Source: Calycina herbarum
Lineage: Eukaryota; Ascomycota; Leotiomycetes; Helotiales; Pezizellaceae
Direction of reading: 5' to 3'
Assembly: GCA_001414485.1 (NCBI GenBank)
Contig: LLEY01000049.1
Span: 124,001 to 188,000 of the forward strand
DNA length: 64,000 bases
Position numbers and translations under genes: made by a program. Numbering within the stretch: the first letter of the stretch is position 1; every line of letters starts with the position of its first letter. The notes under the pieces are model-generated. The model searched no databases and was not told the origin of the DNA. It saw only the letters and a program-made list of their open reading frames with translations. Below are positions 46,525 to 57,018 of this stretch, one piece after another.

Positions 46525-48785
46525 ATGGCGTGGAGACAACAAGGAAGCACCGGTTCGAACAATATCCCTCTGGGTAATCGTCGCAAATTCGCCGGCGACA
46601 GCGCGTCCCCACCACCATCCGGACCTCGCGATGATGGTGGCTACAATCCCTCGCAGCCTGCGGGCAATGGCCATTCCGAAGCTCCTTCTTTCAAGCGGGG
46701 TCGCAGCCCAACTAGAGGTAGTCTTTCTGTGGCTTCTATGCTCGACCATCCATATACTAACATTCTCACAGCCAAGGAGGAACCTGCGGGTGATGGATCG
46801 AGACGTCGCAAAAAGAGAAATCGCTGGGGCGATGCTACCGAAAACAAGGCTGCAGGACTCATGGGACTCCCAACCGCCATCATGGCCAATATGACCAGTG
46901 AACAGCTCGAGGCATACACGCTCCATCTACGTATCGAGGAGATCAGCCAGAAACTCAGAATTGATGATGTCGTTCCAGCTGATGGCGACAGGTATGTGGC
47001 ATAACACCCCTCCCACCAACCCCTTGAAGAATGCGATACTAACTGCTGCGTACAGATCTCCATCGCCTCCACCTCAATACGACAACTTCGGTCGACGTGT
47101 CAACACTCGCGAATACCGCTATCGCAAGCGTCTGGAAGATGAGCGCCACAAGCTCATTGAAAAGGCTATGAAGGTCATTCCTAACTACCATCCGCCACAG
47201 GACTATCGCCGCCCTACTAAGACACAGGAGAAAGTTTATGTGCCAGTCAATGATTACCCAGAAATTAACTTCAGTATGATTGCTAACCCTCTAACCTCTC
47301 TAACCTCTTATTTCAAATCCCCCTCCCCCTCTTTTCATTATTGTGTGATGCTGCGCGGCATTTGAGAATGCAGCTCAATGTCATCACTAACTTGTCAACT
47401 CACCGTATATTTTGCTCTTAGCTTTTGATCATACACTAACACTCAGCTTGCGTTTTACTAAAGTTGGCTTACTTATCGGACCCCGTGGTAACACCTTGAA
47501 GAAAATGGAAACAGAATCCCAGGCCAAAATCGCTATCCGTGGAAAAGGATCCGTCAAGGAAGGAAAAGGTCGCTCCGATGCCGCTCACACCAGTAACCAG
47601 GAAGAGGACCTCCATTGCTTGATCATGGCCGACACTGAGGAAAAAGTCAACAAGGCAAAGAAACTTATTCACAACATCATTGAGACTGTAAGTACTTCGC
47701 GCTCTCTCTCTCATTTTCCAAACATCAATTCTAACGTATTTAGGCTGCATCAATTCCGGAAGGCCAAAACGAACTCAAGCGAAACCAACTCCGTGAGCTT
47801 GCTGCTCTTAACGGTACTCTCCGTGACGATGAGAATCAAGCTTGCCAAAATTGTGGTCAAATCGGACACAGAAAATACGACTGTCCCGAGCAAAGAAACT
47901 TCACGGCAAATATCATCTGTCGCGTTTGTGGCAATGCTGGACATATGGCCCGGGATTGTCCTGATAGGTACGGATTTACGGAATATCTTCGAAGGATCAT
48001 ACTAACGAGAAACAGACAACGTGGTGCCAACTGGCGCAACGACGGGCCTGGTGGTCCTCCTGGCCCTGCAGCAGGTCGCATTGGTGCTGGAGATGCAGTT
48101 GACAGAGAATATGAGGTGAGTTATATTACCCTTTATGAATATGATCAAACAACTAACATAATTTTAGCAACTTATGCAAGAACTTTCCGGTGGTGCACCC
48201 AGTGCAGAGGCTCCCCGACGTATCGAAGCTGGACCCGGTGGTAACTTCGACCAACCACCGCCCCCACCAGATGCCGACGTCAAACCATGGCAACGTGGAC
48301 CTACCGGGGCTGCCGCTCCATGGCAAAAACGTGGAGATGATCGTGGAGGCTTTGATACTCGTGATCAAGCTCCTTCGGGCGGCTCTGCGGCACCTTGGGC
48401 TAGAGATCGTGGTCGAGGAAACGACAATCATGGCCAAGGAGATTACTATGGTGGTGGCCAAAACAATCAAGCTCCGGCTTCGAATGCTGCTCCATGGCAA
48501 CAACCTGCTCCAGCCTATCCCGCCGCCCAAGGCGCCTCTGGATATGCTGGCTATGCTGCTCCTGGTTACGCTGGTGGATATCCTCCTCAACAAGCCATGG
48601 GTGCCCCTCCTGGATTGGCCGCTCCTCCTGGATTGAGCAGTGCTGGAATTGAAGCTCTGTTGCAACAATTTGCAGGCAGTCCACCTCCACCACCTCCAAC
48701 TTCAAGCATTCCCCCCCCTCCTCCTTCTGGTGCTCCCCCGCCTCCGCCACCAAGCGATGCCCCACCACCTCCACCACCTTCTTGA
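46525..48785 (+). CDS. BBP: Branchpoint-binding protein (SF1/BBP, Msl5 orthologue)
   Basis: Seven exons: 46525-46717, 46772-46991, 47056-47273, 47464-47687, 47744-47967, 48016-48115 and 48168-48785; 598 residues. It recognises the intron branch point in the early spliceosome, with U2AF. Seen in order: a U2AF-ligand motif [12 protein letters not shown] (74-85), a coiled segment, a KH-QUA2 domain with [20 protein letters not shown] (about 210-285), CCHC zinc knuckles C319/C322/H327/C332 and C344/C347/H352/C357, and a C-terminus rich in Pro/Gly ending in poly-Pro blocks. The first intron (54 nt, GTAGTC...TACTAAC...CACAG) is a multiple of three without a stop, so retaining it inserts 18 residues. 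Intron 3 has an AG only about 6 nt after its CACTAAC; the frame requires the next AG (47463). Identification is secure. Confidence 0.95.
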
Positions 48786-50054
48786 GAACTTGGATTCCAA
48801 CATTAACGCAGATGATAGCCTCCCAGGATAATTTAACACAGTGTTGTCTTTTTTCTTAATGGCGATGCTAACTTAGGAGCTATACTTTTCATGATTATTA
48901 CAGGTACTGACTGGCATAAGAATGGTTGGTGTGGGTGGTATTTTCTCTTTTTTTTCAGGTACTTCTGACTTGATTGTAATCTTAGAATTCAGTTTGTTAT
49001 TGTACATCTACGATATCCCGTGAAGAACCGTGTGACAATATCTTTCAAGTTCCTTTTTCCGACATCAATTCCACATGGCTGGGTTTTCAGCAAGTGCTAG
49101 GTGTGCACCAGGGCACATGGTACTCGTGAGCATACCCCAACTCCCCCCTAATTAAAACATTTTTCTTCCTTAGAGTATCGTGCTGATTACAATCACAAAT
49201 AACGAGGATGAAATAATTGTGTATATTATACTTGCGACATGGGTCAAGTCACGAAACATGCGCAGGAGTGAACATACTCCCGTCAGGTGAGTCCGTAGAA
49301 TTTCCTTCTGTATGTTTCGGAATCTAGAACCATCCACCTGTGCAAGAAGGCACGAATCTCCAACTCACAGCCACTGGTCTGTCGAGGTCGAGATTGGGGT
49401 CGAAGCTTCTGGTCATCACTCAGGGGCCGCAAGGACAGGGAAGGAAGGAACGACCTCTTCGGCGTATCATGGTCTAAGGTATGGGGGTTACCTAAGGTCG
49501 AGAACGAGGGTGAGAATAAAGAGAGGGAAGGTGCGACCTCGAGGTGTTGAGAAGGTTGAGGTCGTTCCTTCCCTGACATAACCTTGTTCCTCGGCTGGAA
49601 TATCCTGGGAATTTCTAGACGAGAGTCTGGGGATCACTCCTTCCCCGAGATAACCTCTTGCCTCGAATTGACCAGCCTGGGCATCTCTAGACGTTCTTGA
49701 GGTCGTTCCTTCCCTTTGGGCGTGAATCATGGTCCGGACTGTTATCTCACTTCGATAATAACAAGGGGGAAGGCACGATCGTCTTTACATGGGGTGCTGG
49801 TCTTTTTGGGGGCCGGCTTTTACATTGGTGTGGGATGTGGAAACGACAAACACATATCTCTTGAGAGATGGGTGTGATAACGAGGCACCTCTTATGAGTA
49901 GATTGACGAGATGTCGCGATATTTCTCAAACTTCATGAATCACGATACAGTAACAAGTTCCAAAAACTGCAAATAAATTATACTGTCTAATCTACATTAA
50001 AATCAAGAATCCATAATTTACGCCCAACTCCATTGTATCAAAAGAAAAATTTGC
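48786..50054. other. Intergenic, 3' sides of BBP and coiled-coil gene
   Basis: Convergent 3' regions. Contains an imperfect tandem duplication at about 49558-49720 and related copies of GAGGTCGTTCCTTCC-type sequence near 49445 (inverted), 49558 and 49698. No supported gene. Confidence 0.45.
49558..49720. repeat. Imperfect tandem repeat, about 70-bp unit
   Basis: Unit 1 (about 49558-49631) and unit 2 (about 49632-49700) share TCCTTCCCTGACATAACC-like, CCTCG..TG..C..CCTGGG and TTTCTAGACG-like phrases in the same order, and a third partial unit starts at about 49700 (GGTCGTTCCTTCCC). No coding role is visible. Confidence 0.55.
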
Positions 50055-53000
50055 TCATTCATCTTTCGAAATCCTCCTCTTCTTGGGCGAAGGGTTAGAC
50101 GGCGCAGAAGCTTTGCTACGGGGATTCGTTGTCGCGTACTTGGTTGGCGAGTACCTTTCAGTTTGTGTGCGTCTACGTTTACCCCTGCCTGCCTTCTCGT
50201 GTTCTTTGGCCTCAGCCGAGCTGGGGGTCACTGGATCTGGACGTTTGGTGGACTTTCGTTTCTCGGGTGGTGCTACTTGTGTAACAGGTGATGCTGCTGG
50301 TTCTTCCTCGTCTTCGGGTTTGCCTGGATCGAAGTCAGTTCCGTCGCCTCCTTGATAGCCGGTTCTAACATTACCTTCTCTCTCTGGGCTCTTTTTACTC
50401 TTATTCTTACTCTCATCCTCATCCTCACCTTCCACTTCCTCGGTCTCCATCTCAGGGCTGATGATTAATTCATTTTGAAGCAAAAAATCAATCTCCTGTC
50501 CCATTTGCTGCACGTAAGCCCTCATATGTACCAATTCTTCACGAGTTCTGAAGTCCTTATCCTCCTCATCCGGATAGTTATCAGGCTCTACTTGATAATT
50601 GTCCATGGCGCGCTCCAGAAGATCCGGAGGCTCAATACCAGAAGCAGCCGCAACCTGCTCTATGAGAGTGGCCACCTGTTCCTTCAATGGGCCAACGATC
50701 TCTTTTTGCATTGCGTCACGATGCTTTCTGAGGGCCACAACTTCTGCTTTAAGTCCTTGCTTGTCGTTGGCCAAGTTTTGCCTGAGACTATTGGCTTTCT
50801 CTTTCCACTTGTCGGAATCAGCTCTGCATTTTTCGAGATCGGCTTGCAGCTTCGCGTTCTTGTCGCTGAGTTTTTGAAGTTCTTTGGTGCTTTGTTTGGG
50901 GCTATTCGGCTTGTCCTTCTGCTGCTTCTGCAATTCGTTTCGCTCGGCTCTATATCTCTCAAGATTTGGTACCATCTTGTTATATTCTTGCCTCGCCTGA
51001 TTACGCTCTTTTTCGAATTCGTCCCGCTGAGCTTTGAACTCGTCCCGCTCGTCTTCCAACTTCTTTAGCTCGTCTCTCAACTTCTCCAGCTTCTTTTTCG
51101 CCTTGTCATGGTCATACTTTAGACGCTGCGCCTCGCATCTTTCTAGCTCATCTTTCAAGCCATCTTGTATCTTTTCGTAATCGTCTCTTTGTGATTGGAG
51201 TTTCTCGTTAAGTTTCTCGATTTCTGCTCCCAGCTCCGTTTTATCGCTGTTAGAAGATCCACCCATTGCATTCTTCTTCTTCAAATCGTCACGCTCGATT
51301 CTAATTCTCTTATAATTTGCTTTCAGCTGCTCAACCCCTTCATTTACATATTTATCTCTTGCCTCGTTGCGCTCTGCTTCAAATCTGTCGCGCTCACGTT
51401 CAGCTTCTTTGAGCTTCGCTTCCAATTTCTCAATTTCAGCATCGCGCGTCTCTACAGCTCTGACAAGTTTAGTTTCCGCCTCCCTACGCCTAGCGATTTC
51501 CCGATTGATAGTATTGGTAGTAACATTTGCGCCTTTAGCAAGTGCTACTTGAGCTTCTTTAACTTCTTTTTCTAGCCTTGCGATTTTCTTCGCGGTATCC
51601 TTATTTTGTGTCTTAGTTGGAGTCTTTGTAGCGGAGGCATTGTTCTTTAATTCGTCAAGTTGCGCCGTAAGTCCTCGTACGGTCTCTCGGGATATTTTGA
51701 GACTTCTTCTGGTTTCCGCGAGCTCCTCCTGGAGTCCAGCATTCTTGGGTTTGCCCTTCAAGCATTCCTCGAGTTTTTCCTTGAGTTCATCAATTTCCTT
51801 CTGTTTTGCAGCGAGCTGAGATGGCGACTTTGGCTTGTCCTTGCCAGAGCCCTCCGAAGGGCTATGTTCATCAGAGGAAGAAGACACAGATTTGCTATTA
51901 TATGTCTTATTCATACTGATATTGATGAGAAGGGCTGCGTGATCTTTCCAAACGGCTCGAAGTTTCTTGAGGATCTCCCCGTCTGGAAGCTTATCTTTAT
52001 TCTTGAAGATCGAGCTGTATGACTCGAGAGCATCCCTGAGTTGAGCTTCGTCTTGCTTGAGGAGATTGAGTCTCTTGCGCAGGATGCGAATCTTCTTTCT
52101 CTCTGCCTTGCAATCAATTTCGCCCTTTTTAGGTGTGCTCGTGGCTAGTTTTCTTGCGATCTCATCAAACTCGGCCGTTTTGACAGCCAATTTTTTCTTG
52201 AGATCATCAGAATTTTTGTTACATTGGGCAAGAGCCTTTTCACGTTCTTCTAATTTCTGCTGGAGTTGACCCTTGAGTGGTTTCGCCACCTCCTCGTAAC
52301 CCTCTTTGGTGAACCCTGACAGTGCCAGCTGGAGAGTCTCTATCCTCCTCGTGTGCTGCTCTACTTCTTCAGCCAAGTCAGCTCTTTCATCTTCTGCACC
52401 TTGAGCTCGGCGCGTCAGGGTCGAAATTTCTTCCTTGAGACGACTGATTTGCTCGAGCTGGGAGACTTCCTTGCTGCCAGACATTAAGGCGGAAACTTCC
52501 TTTGCGCGGTCATTGTTTTCTTTCTTTGAGTCTTGCATTCTCTCCTTCGCTTCATCCAGCTCTTTTTTGAGTTCACGCATTCTCTCCTTGGCTTTCTCCA
52601 GCTCTTTCTCGAGTTTATTGATTCTCTCCTTCTCCTCCTTGCACTGATCATCGGAAGCCTTGCCGAGCTCTTTCTTCTCCGCTTCCTCCAGTAATCGCTC
52701 GAGTTCAAGGATTCTATCCCTCTCCTTCCTGCAAGGATCAATTTTGGGATTGTTTCCAAGCGACGGTTGGTCTTTCGAAAGTTCTCTGGCTTTATCTTTC
52801 AATTCGTTTTCTCTCCTCCGCAAGTTTTTAATCGTAGATTCAGCATTTTCCAGTTCCGCGGCTAACTCTGTGTTGCGTGTGGTCAGAACTGATATCCTGT
52901 TATTCAGATCAACAACGTTCGCTTGTGACTCGTCTCCTGCAGTAAGTTTTGCTTTAGCCTTGTCCAATTCGTCGCTTAACTCTGTGTTGCGTGCGTCCAA

Positions 53001-54455
53001 TTCCGATATTCTTTTATTCAGATCAGCGATTTTCTTTGCTTGCTCGTCTGGTGTCATCCCGCTGGCTTTAACTTGGTCGCGGAAGTCTTGGTAATTATTC
53101 ACTACATATTTATAGCTCTCCTCACATTTCTCTAACTTTTTCTGGGCTGCGACCAAATCTGCTCTTCTTTGTTTCTCGAGTTCTGCCGTTCGTGCTTTGT
53201 CCTGAGAGTTATCAACTTCCTGGGCCTTCTTCTTTTTAGGGGCGCCTTGTTCAGCGGGTTGCTCTGCGAGTTGCGCTTCGAGTTGGTTGGCTTTCTTCTT
53301 CCAATCACGGCGTTCTCTTCGGAGTTCTCTTTCGAGTGCACCGACGCTAGCTTTGGCTGTCTCAAAATTGGCTGTCAAAGTCTGCACTTCTTTCTTTTTT
53401 GCAAAGTATTTCCTCCAGACACCATCAATCTCTTTAAACTTAGCCTTGCAGATGTCGAGAAGTCTTTGCTCTTCCCTACTGATCTGGCCTTTTCTGGAAT
53501 CGAGCTTCTCCAAGAATTCGATGACCTCTTTTTCATCACCATCATTGTGGGTAGTGGCGTAAAGAGGATTTCGTTTCAAGTCTTTCAGTTGACGTTGGAA
53601 ATCCTTTGCATCACCTTGGGCTTGCTTTATTTGATTCATCAATACTTGTCTGCTCTCTTGAAGAGCGTTGATTTGTTGGTCTTTGCCCCGGTTCTCTGAT
53701 TTTTGAAGTTCAACAGTATTGACTTGTTCTTCTATACGTGTGATGATTTGAGCAAGCTCATAACCTTCCATCGTAGGTAGTATTTTCTGGCCCAATAACT
53801 TGCCATCCTCCGTATCTTCATGGTCATCGTCATAGTCGTCGATATCATATGGATCCAATCCTGTGGTAAGGCGATCGTAGAAATTTGACAGTCGATTTCG
53901 AGCAGCCTCCACGTCCGCTTTTAGCTTCCCATAATCCTCTCCCTCTTGTCTAATGCTCGCAGGGCCAGGAATATGAAAATCAGGGACACGAGCCCTTAAG
54001 TCGTATATCTCCTTGGTATAGTCCGATTCACGTTTGGTGCTAACATCCCATTCTCCGATGAAGGAATTACGCATGCCTCTGAGCTGCTTGGCGCGGGTCC
54101 TATGCCTGGCGGCACGTTTTCGCTCATATTCTATGAGCCCATCTTTGGCATCGATCGCCGTTTGAGATGCTTCTTTAAGTTGAGCGACAAGTGGCGATAT
54201 CTCATTCTGAAGTTTTTCCGGAATTAGTGCGTTGATCTGTGTTAAGGCGTCATTCTGCCGCTGTTTCGCGTCGGAGATGCGTGTTTGTATTGCATCTCGT
54301 AACTGTGAAGGCGGAAGGGCCTTTGGCCTCAGTTCTTCGAGTTCTGCATCCTTTCTTTCGAGGCGTTTTTGAAGCCACTCGTATTCTACTCTTAGATCCT
54401 TCAGGTCGGCTGTTTTGTAGTCGAAGCTAGGGGCTCTGGTCCTCTTTGGTGGCAT
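50055..54455 (-). CDS. Long coiled-coil protein, probably nuclear
   Basis: Single exon of 1466 residues from the first in-frame ATG (54455, MPPKRTRAPSFDYKTADLKD). After a short basic N-terminus, most of the protein from about residue 20 to 1290 is heptad-rich, with dense Glu/Lys/Leu/Arg (for example KLEKLRDELKKLEDERDEFK) and only short breaks, among them an acidic loop DIDDYDDDHEDTEDG near 250. The C-terminal 170 residues are disordered and acidic, then strongly basic with several candidate nuclear signals (PEKRKSTKRP, GRGKRRRTQ, SPKKRRISKDE). No motor, SMC ATPase or kinase motif is present, so it is a structural or tethering coiled coil. Length and charge resemble nuclear-envelope or spindle scaffold proteins, but coiled coils match each other by composition and I assign no orthologue. 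Codon use is even and no intron is needed. Confidence 0.85.
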   Translation of the reverse strand: MPPKRTRAPSFDYKTADLKDLRVEYEWLQKRLERKDAELEELRPKALPPSQLRDAIQTRISDAKQRQNDALTQINALIPEKLQNEISPLVAQLKEASQTAIDAKDGLIEYERKRAARHRTRAKQLRGMRNSFIGEWDVSTKRESDYTKEIYDLRARVPDFHIPGPASIRQEGEDYGKLKADVEAARNRLSNFYDRLTTGLDPYDIDDYDDDHEDTEDGKLLGQKILPTMEGYELAQIITRIEEQVNTVELQKSENRGKDQQINALQESRQVLMNQIKQAQGDAKDFQRQLKDLKRNPLYATTHNDGDEKEVIEFLEKLDSRKGQISREEQRLLDICKAKFKEIDGVWRKYFAKKKEVQTLTANFETAKASVGALERELRRERRDWKKKANQLEAQLAEQPAEQGAPKKKKAQEVDNSQDKARTAELEKQRRADLVAAQKKLEKCEESYKYVVNNYQDFRDQVKASGMTPDEQAKKIADLNKRISELDARNTELSDELDKAKAKLTAGDESQANVVDLNNRISVLTTRNTELAAELENAESTIKNLRRRENELKDKARELSKDQPSLGNNPKIDPCRKERDRILELERLLEEAEKKELGKASDDQCKEEKERINKLEKELEKAKERMRELKKELDEAKERMQDSKKENNDRAKEVSALMSGSKEVSQLEQISRLKEEISTLTRRAQGAEDERADLAEEVEQHTRRIETLQLALSGFTKEGYEEVAKPLKGQLQQKLEEREKALAQCNKNSDDLKKKLAVKTAEFDEIARKLATSTPKKGEIDCKAERKKIRILRKRLNLLKQDEAQLRDALESYSSIFKNKDKLPDGEILKKLRAVWKDHAALLINISMNKTYNSKSVSSSSDEHSPSEGSGKDKPKSPSQLAAKQKEIDELKEKLEECLKGKPKNAGLQEELAETRRSLKISRETVRGLTAQLDELKNNASATKTPTKTQNKDTAKKIARLEKEVKEAQVALAKGANVTTNTINREIARRREAETKLVRAVETRDAEIEKLEAKLKEAERERDRFEAERNEARDKYVNEGVEQLKANYKRIRIERDDLKKKNAMGGSSNSDKTELGAEIEKLNEKLQSQRDDYEKIQDGLKDELERCEAQRLKYDHDKAKKKLEKLRDELKKLEDERDEFKAQRDEFEKERNQARQEYNKMVPNLERYRAERNELQKQQKDKPNSPKQSTKELQKLSDKNAKLQADLEKCRADSDKWKEKANSLRQNLANDKQGLKAEVVALRKHRDAMQKEIVGPLKEQVATLIEQVAAASGIEPPDLLERAMDNYQVEPDNYPDEEDKDFRTREELVHMRAYVQQMGQEIDFLLQNELIISPEMETEEVEGEDEDESKNKSKKSPEREGNVRTGYQGGDGTDFDPGKPEDEEEPAASPVTQVAPPEKRKSTKRPDPVTPSSAEAKEHEKAGRGKRRRTQTERYSPTKYATTNPRSKASAPSNPSPKKRRISKDE

Positions 54456-55190
54456 CTTTGCGGATGACCGGTTGTTGGTCGAAGGTCGACTAGATGCTGT
54501 CGGGTTGTCTCCCTTCGTTCGGGTCGTTGTCGTGGTTTGGTGTACCAATTGAGAGACAGAGTTGAAGTAACTCGGCCTATTGGAAATGAAATGAAGGGGT
54601 TGCGAGAAAGAAAAGTAGGAGGGTCGCAAACGGATAAAAAGATTTTTTTGTATTATTGTTAAAGCTTGAAATTAACTGCATTGATCTTTGTGTAAATAGA
54701 ACGCATGATCGGAATCGGAAATCCTTTAATTGTTTGCGGAACTTCAGTTGTGAGTTTTCTTTGTCGGTTGGTGCAAAAGCGGTAATTGCATCTCTGAATC
54801 CGGAGCTTGCTGTGTTTTGCAGATGAGCGACAAAGAAAAATCGAATAGAGCTTTGATATACACACTGCCAAGAGATATGGCTATATGCAATTGGGGGAGA
54901 CTGAAGAAATGAGATTGATGAATAAACGAATGCAGCCTCGTGGCTTGTAGGTCTCCGGAAATTGAAAAGACGATACAAGTGAAAGACAACAAAACAATAG
55001 GGTAAAGAAGAGCAAGTCTAAGCCACTCGGCCATTCTTTCAGATGGAAGTCCCATTGCAGCATAGCTTTCCCGTATATTTCCATGTCCCGAGGTACAGAG
55101 ATGATGCTGAATTTTTGAGGTCGCGAGGGGCTTCGACGCAAGCTCGTAACACAGAGGCAATAATTGTTATATTAAACCTTTAACGTGGTA
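54456..55190. other. Promoter region of the coiled-coil gene
   Basis: No supported gene. On the minus strand near 55030 there is a tRNA-like string, AATGGCCGAGTGGCTTAGA, resembling the D-arm (A box) of Ser/Leu tRNAs, but no B box follows within a plausible distance. The right edge is the Fot1-like transposon. Confidence 0.45.
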
Positions 55191-57018
55191 TACCAGGACC
55201 TCGTGAATTTTTTCCCTACCCCACTACCTCCAACTTTAACACGCGTTTTCTCAACAACTACCTAATGGAATCTCAAACCTAAGAAGCTCGAATTATCCTA
55301 GCTATCGAAGCTATTCGATCATCTAAACGAATAAACCGTAGTAAAGCTACGAAGCTATACAGAGTCCCTTATTCTACACTTACCGATAGAATGGCTGGTC
55401 GAACTACTCTTAGCAAACGCCGGCCAGCAAATTATAAAATAACTATAATAGAAGAGGAGGTGATTATTCAAAATATACTTAATCTAGATACGAGAGGATT
55501 TGCGCCCCGGCTAGGTGGTGTAGAAGATATAGTAAATTATATACTCGAGTCGCGTAGAGGACAACGCGTCAGAAAGAACTGGGCACAACGATTTATACAA
55601 CAACGTCTAGAACTAAAGACGCGTTTTAATCGCGTTTACGATTTCTAAAAGGCCTTGTACGAAGATCCTAAGCTAATTAGCGCGTGGTTTCGACTAGTAG
55701 AGAATATGCGGGCGAAATATAGGATCTAAGACTGCGATTTCTATAACTTTGACAAGACTAGTTTTATAATAGGTATTATCTACGCTAGAATGGTTGTTAT
55801 ACGCGCTAATCGACGTAGCAGAGGCAAGGCTGTCTAGCTAGGCAATCGGGAATAGGCTATAGCAATTGTCTATATTAATAGAGAGGGTTTAAGCATCCCT
55901 CTATTCTTAGTAGTTTAAGGGAAAAATCACCTTACTAGTTAGTATACTAAGGGCGGTCTTCCTAACAACTAGGTTATTAAACTAACTAGTAATAGATAGA
56001 CTAATAATAAGATAGGCTTAGAATAGCTAGAACACTTCGATAAGCATACTCGTGGTTATATAAAAGGGCTATATCGAATGTTAGTTCTAGATAGGTATAA
56101 GAGTTATGAATCGGTAGTATTCTAAGAGTATTATAAGTTATATAACATTATTACTCTTTGCCTACCTCCTTATTCGTCTCATCTAACCTAGCTACTTAAC
56201 GTTAGGTGTTTTAGTATTCTTAAACGTATATACGAGCGTTAAATCGAGACCTTTATTAAGGCTTATATAAACTATATTACTAAGGTCGAGTTCTTTCTTA
56301 CGTTTTATATAGCCTATAACTAGTTAATAATAACCTAAAACACTAAAGCTAGGTTCTATAGAGCTGGTCTAGTACCTCTAGAACCCTAGACTATAATCTT
56401 AAAGCTTGATATTAAGTTATAGACTCCTATACCTACCAGACCCTCCTCTGCCGACGCTACCTCTTAGGTCTCCTAGACTCCTCGTAACCCTTCTAAAGCT
56501 CTTTCGTAATCAACTCTTATTAAGGATTATATTACTCGTTATTAAGGAAGCTTACTAATACCTATTTTCTAGACAATCGCTTTATTAGTAAAAGGTATAG
56601 AGCGATTAGCCTATAAGGTAACCCTCTTATTAGCCGAGGTCCGTATACTTCGAACAGCAAATAAAGCCCTTAGCAAACGCCGGAGGGCTAAAAATACCTA
56701 TGTCTAAGAAGGAGGTACACTTACTATAGAGGATGTATAGGACGGATTAGCCTAGAAGAATATAGAGGAGCAGGTTCGACGTAACAAGCGCTCTAGGAAG
56801 GGTAGAGAAGATAAAGGATAAACGACTCGGCAACGTTATAGCACTTATAGAAAAACTGGTTATAATATACGGACGTGTTAAGAAGTTGTAGATATATCTA
56901 GTTTATTAGATTCTAAGTAGTTTTAATTAATTTAATATATTATAGTAGTTTTATTATATTTTAAAGTAGTAGGGTAGGAAAAAATTCACAAGGTCCTGAT
57001 AATCACGAGGTCCTGGTA
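55191..57018. mobile_element. Fot1/pogo-type DNA transposon, RIP-inactivated, about 1.83 kb
   Basis: Left end 55191-55206 (TACCAGGACCTCGTGA) is the exact inverse of 57003-57018, and TA dinucleotides sit at both ends as expected for Tc1/mariner-superfamily insertion. An inner right copy, TCACAAGGTCCTG at 56986-56998, differs by one G-to-A. It is followed inward by GGAAAAAATTCAC, which mirrors the left end further than the outer copy does, so the original right terminus may be the inner one. The size fits Fot1 (about 1.9 kb). Base composition is strongly AT with many TAG/TAA/CTA words. Confidence 0.85.
55265..56926 (+). pseudogene. Fot1/pogo transposase, one continuous frame killed by RIP stops
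   Basis: One frame of 554 codons from ATG 55265 without a single frameshift, interrupted only by many TAA/TAG codons. Wherever context allows a guess, the lost residue is Gln (for example MESQT-TAA, VYDF-TAA-KALYED, SSHLT-TAG-LLNV). Domains in order: N-terminal helix-turn-helix (SKATKLYRVPYSTLTDRMAG), a CENP-B-type second DNA-binding domain (RGFAPRLGG...GQRVRKNWAQRF), and a DDE_1 catalytic core with first Asp in DFYNFDKTSF and second Asp in MLVLDRYKS. At the third acidic position, usually QPLDV, the sequence reads LLNV (AAC), a Gly-to-Ala-base (G-to-A) type change from GAC that would also abolish catalysis. No active transposase is possible. Confidence 0.9.

Noticed and set aside
54990..55060. 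tRNA-like A box (GGCCGAGTGGCTTAGA, minus strand)
   Set aside because: No GGTTCGAATCC-type B box follows and the flanks do not form acceptor or anticodon stems; at most a tRNA relic or chance.
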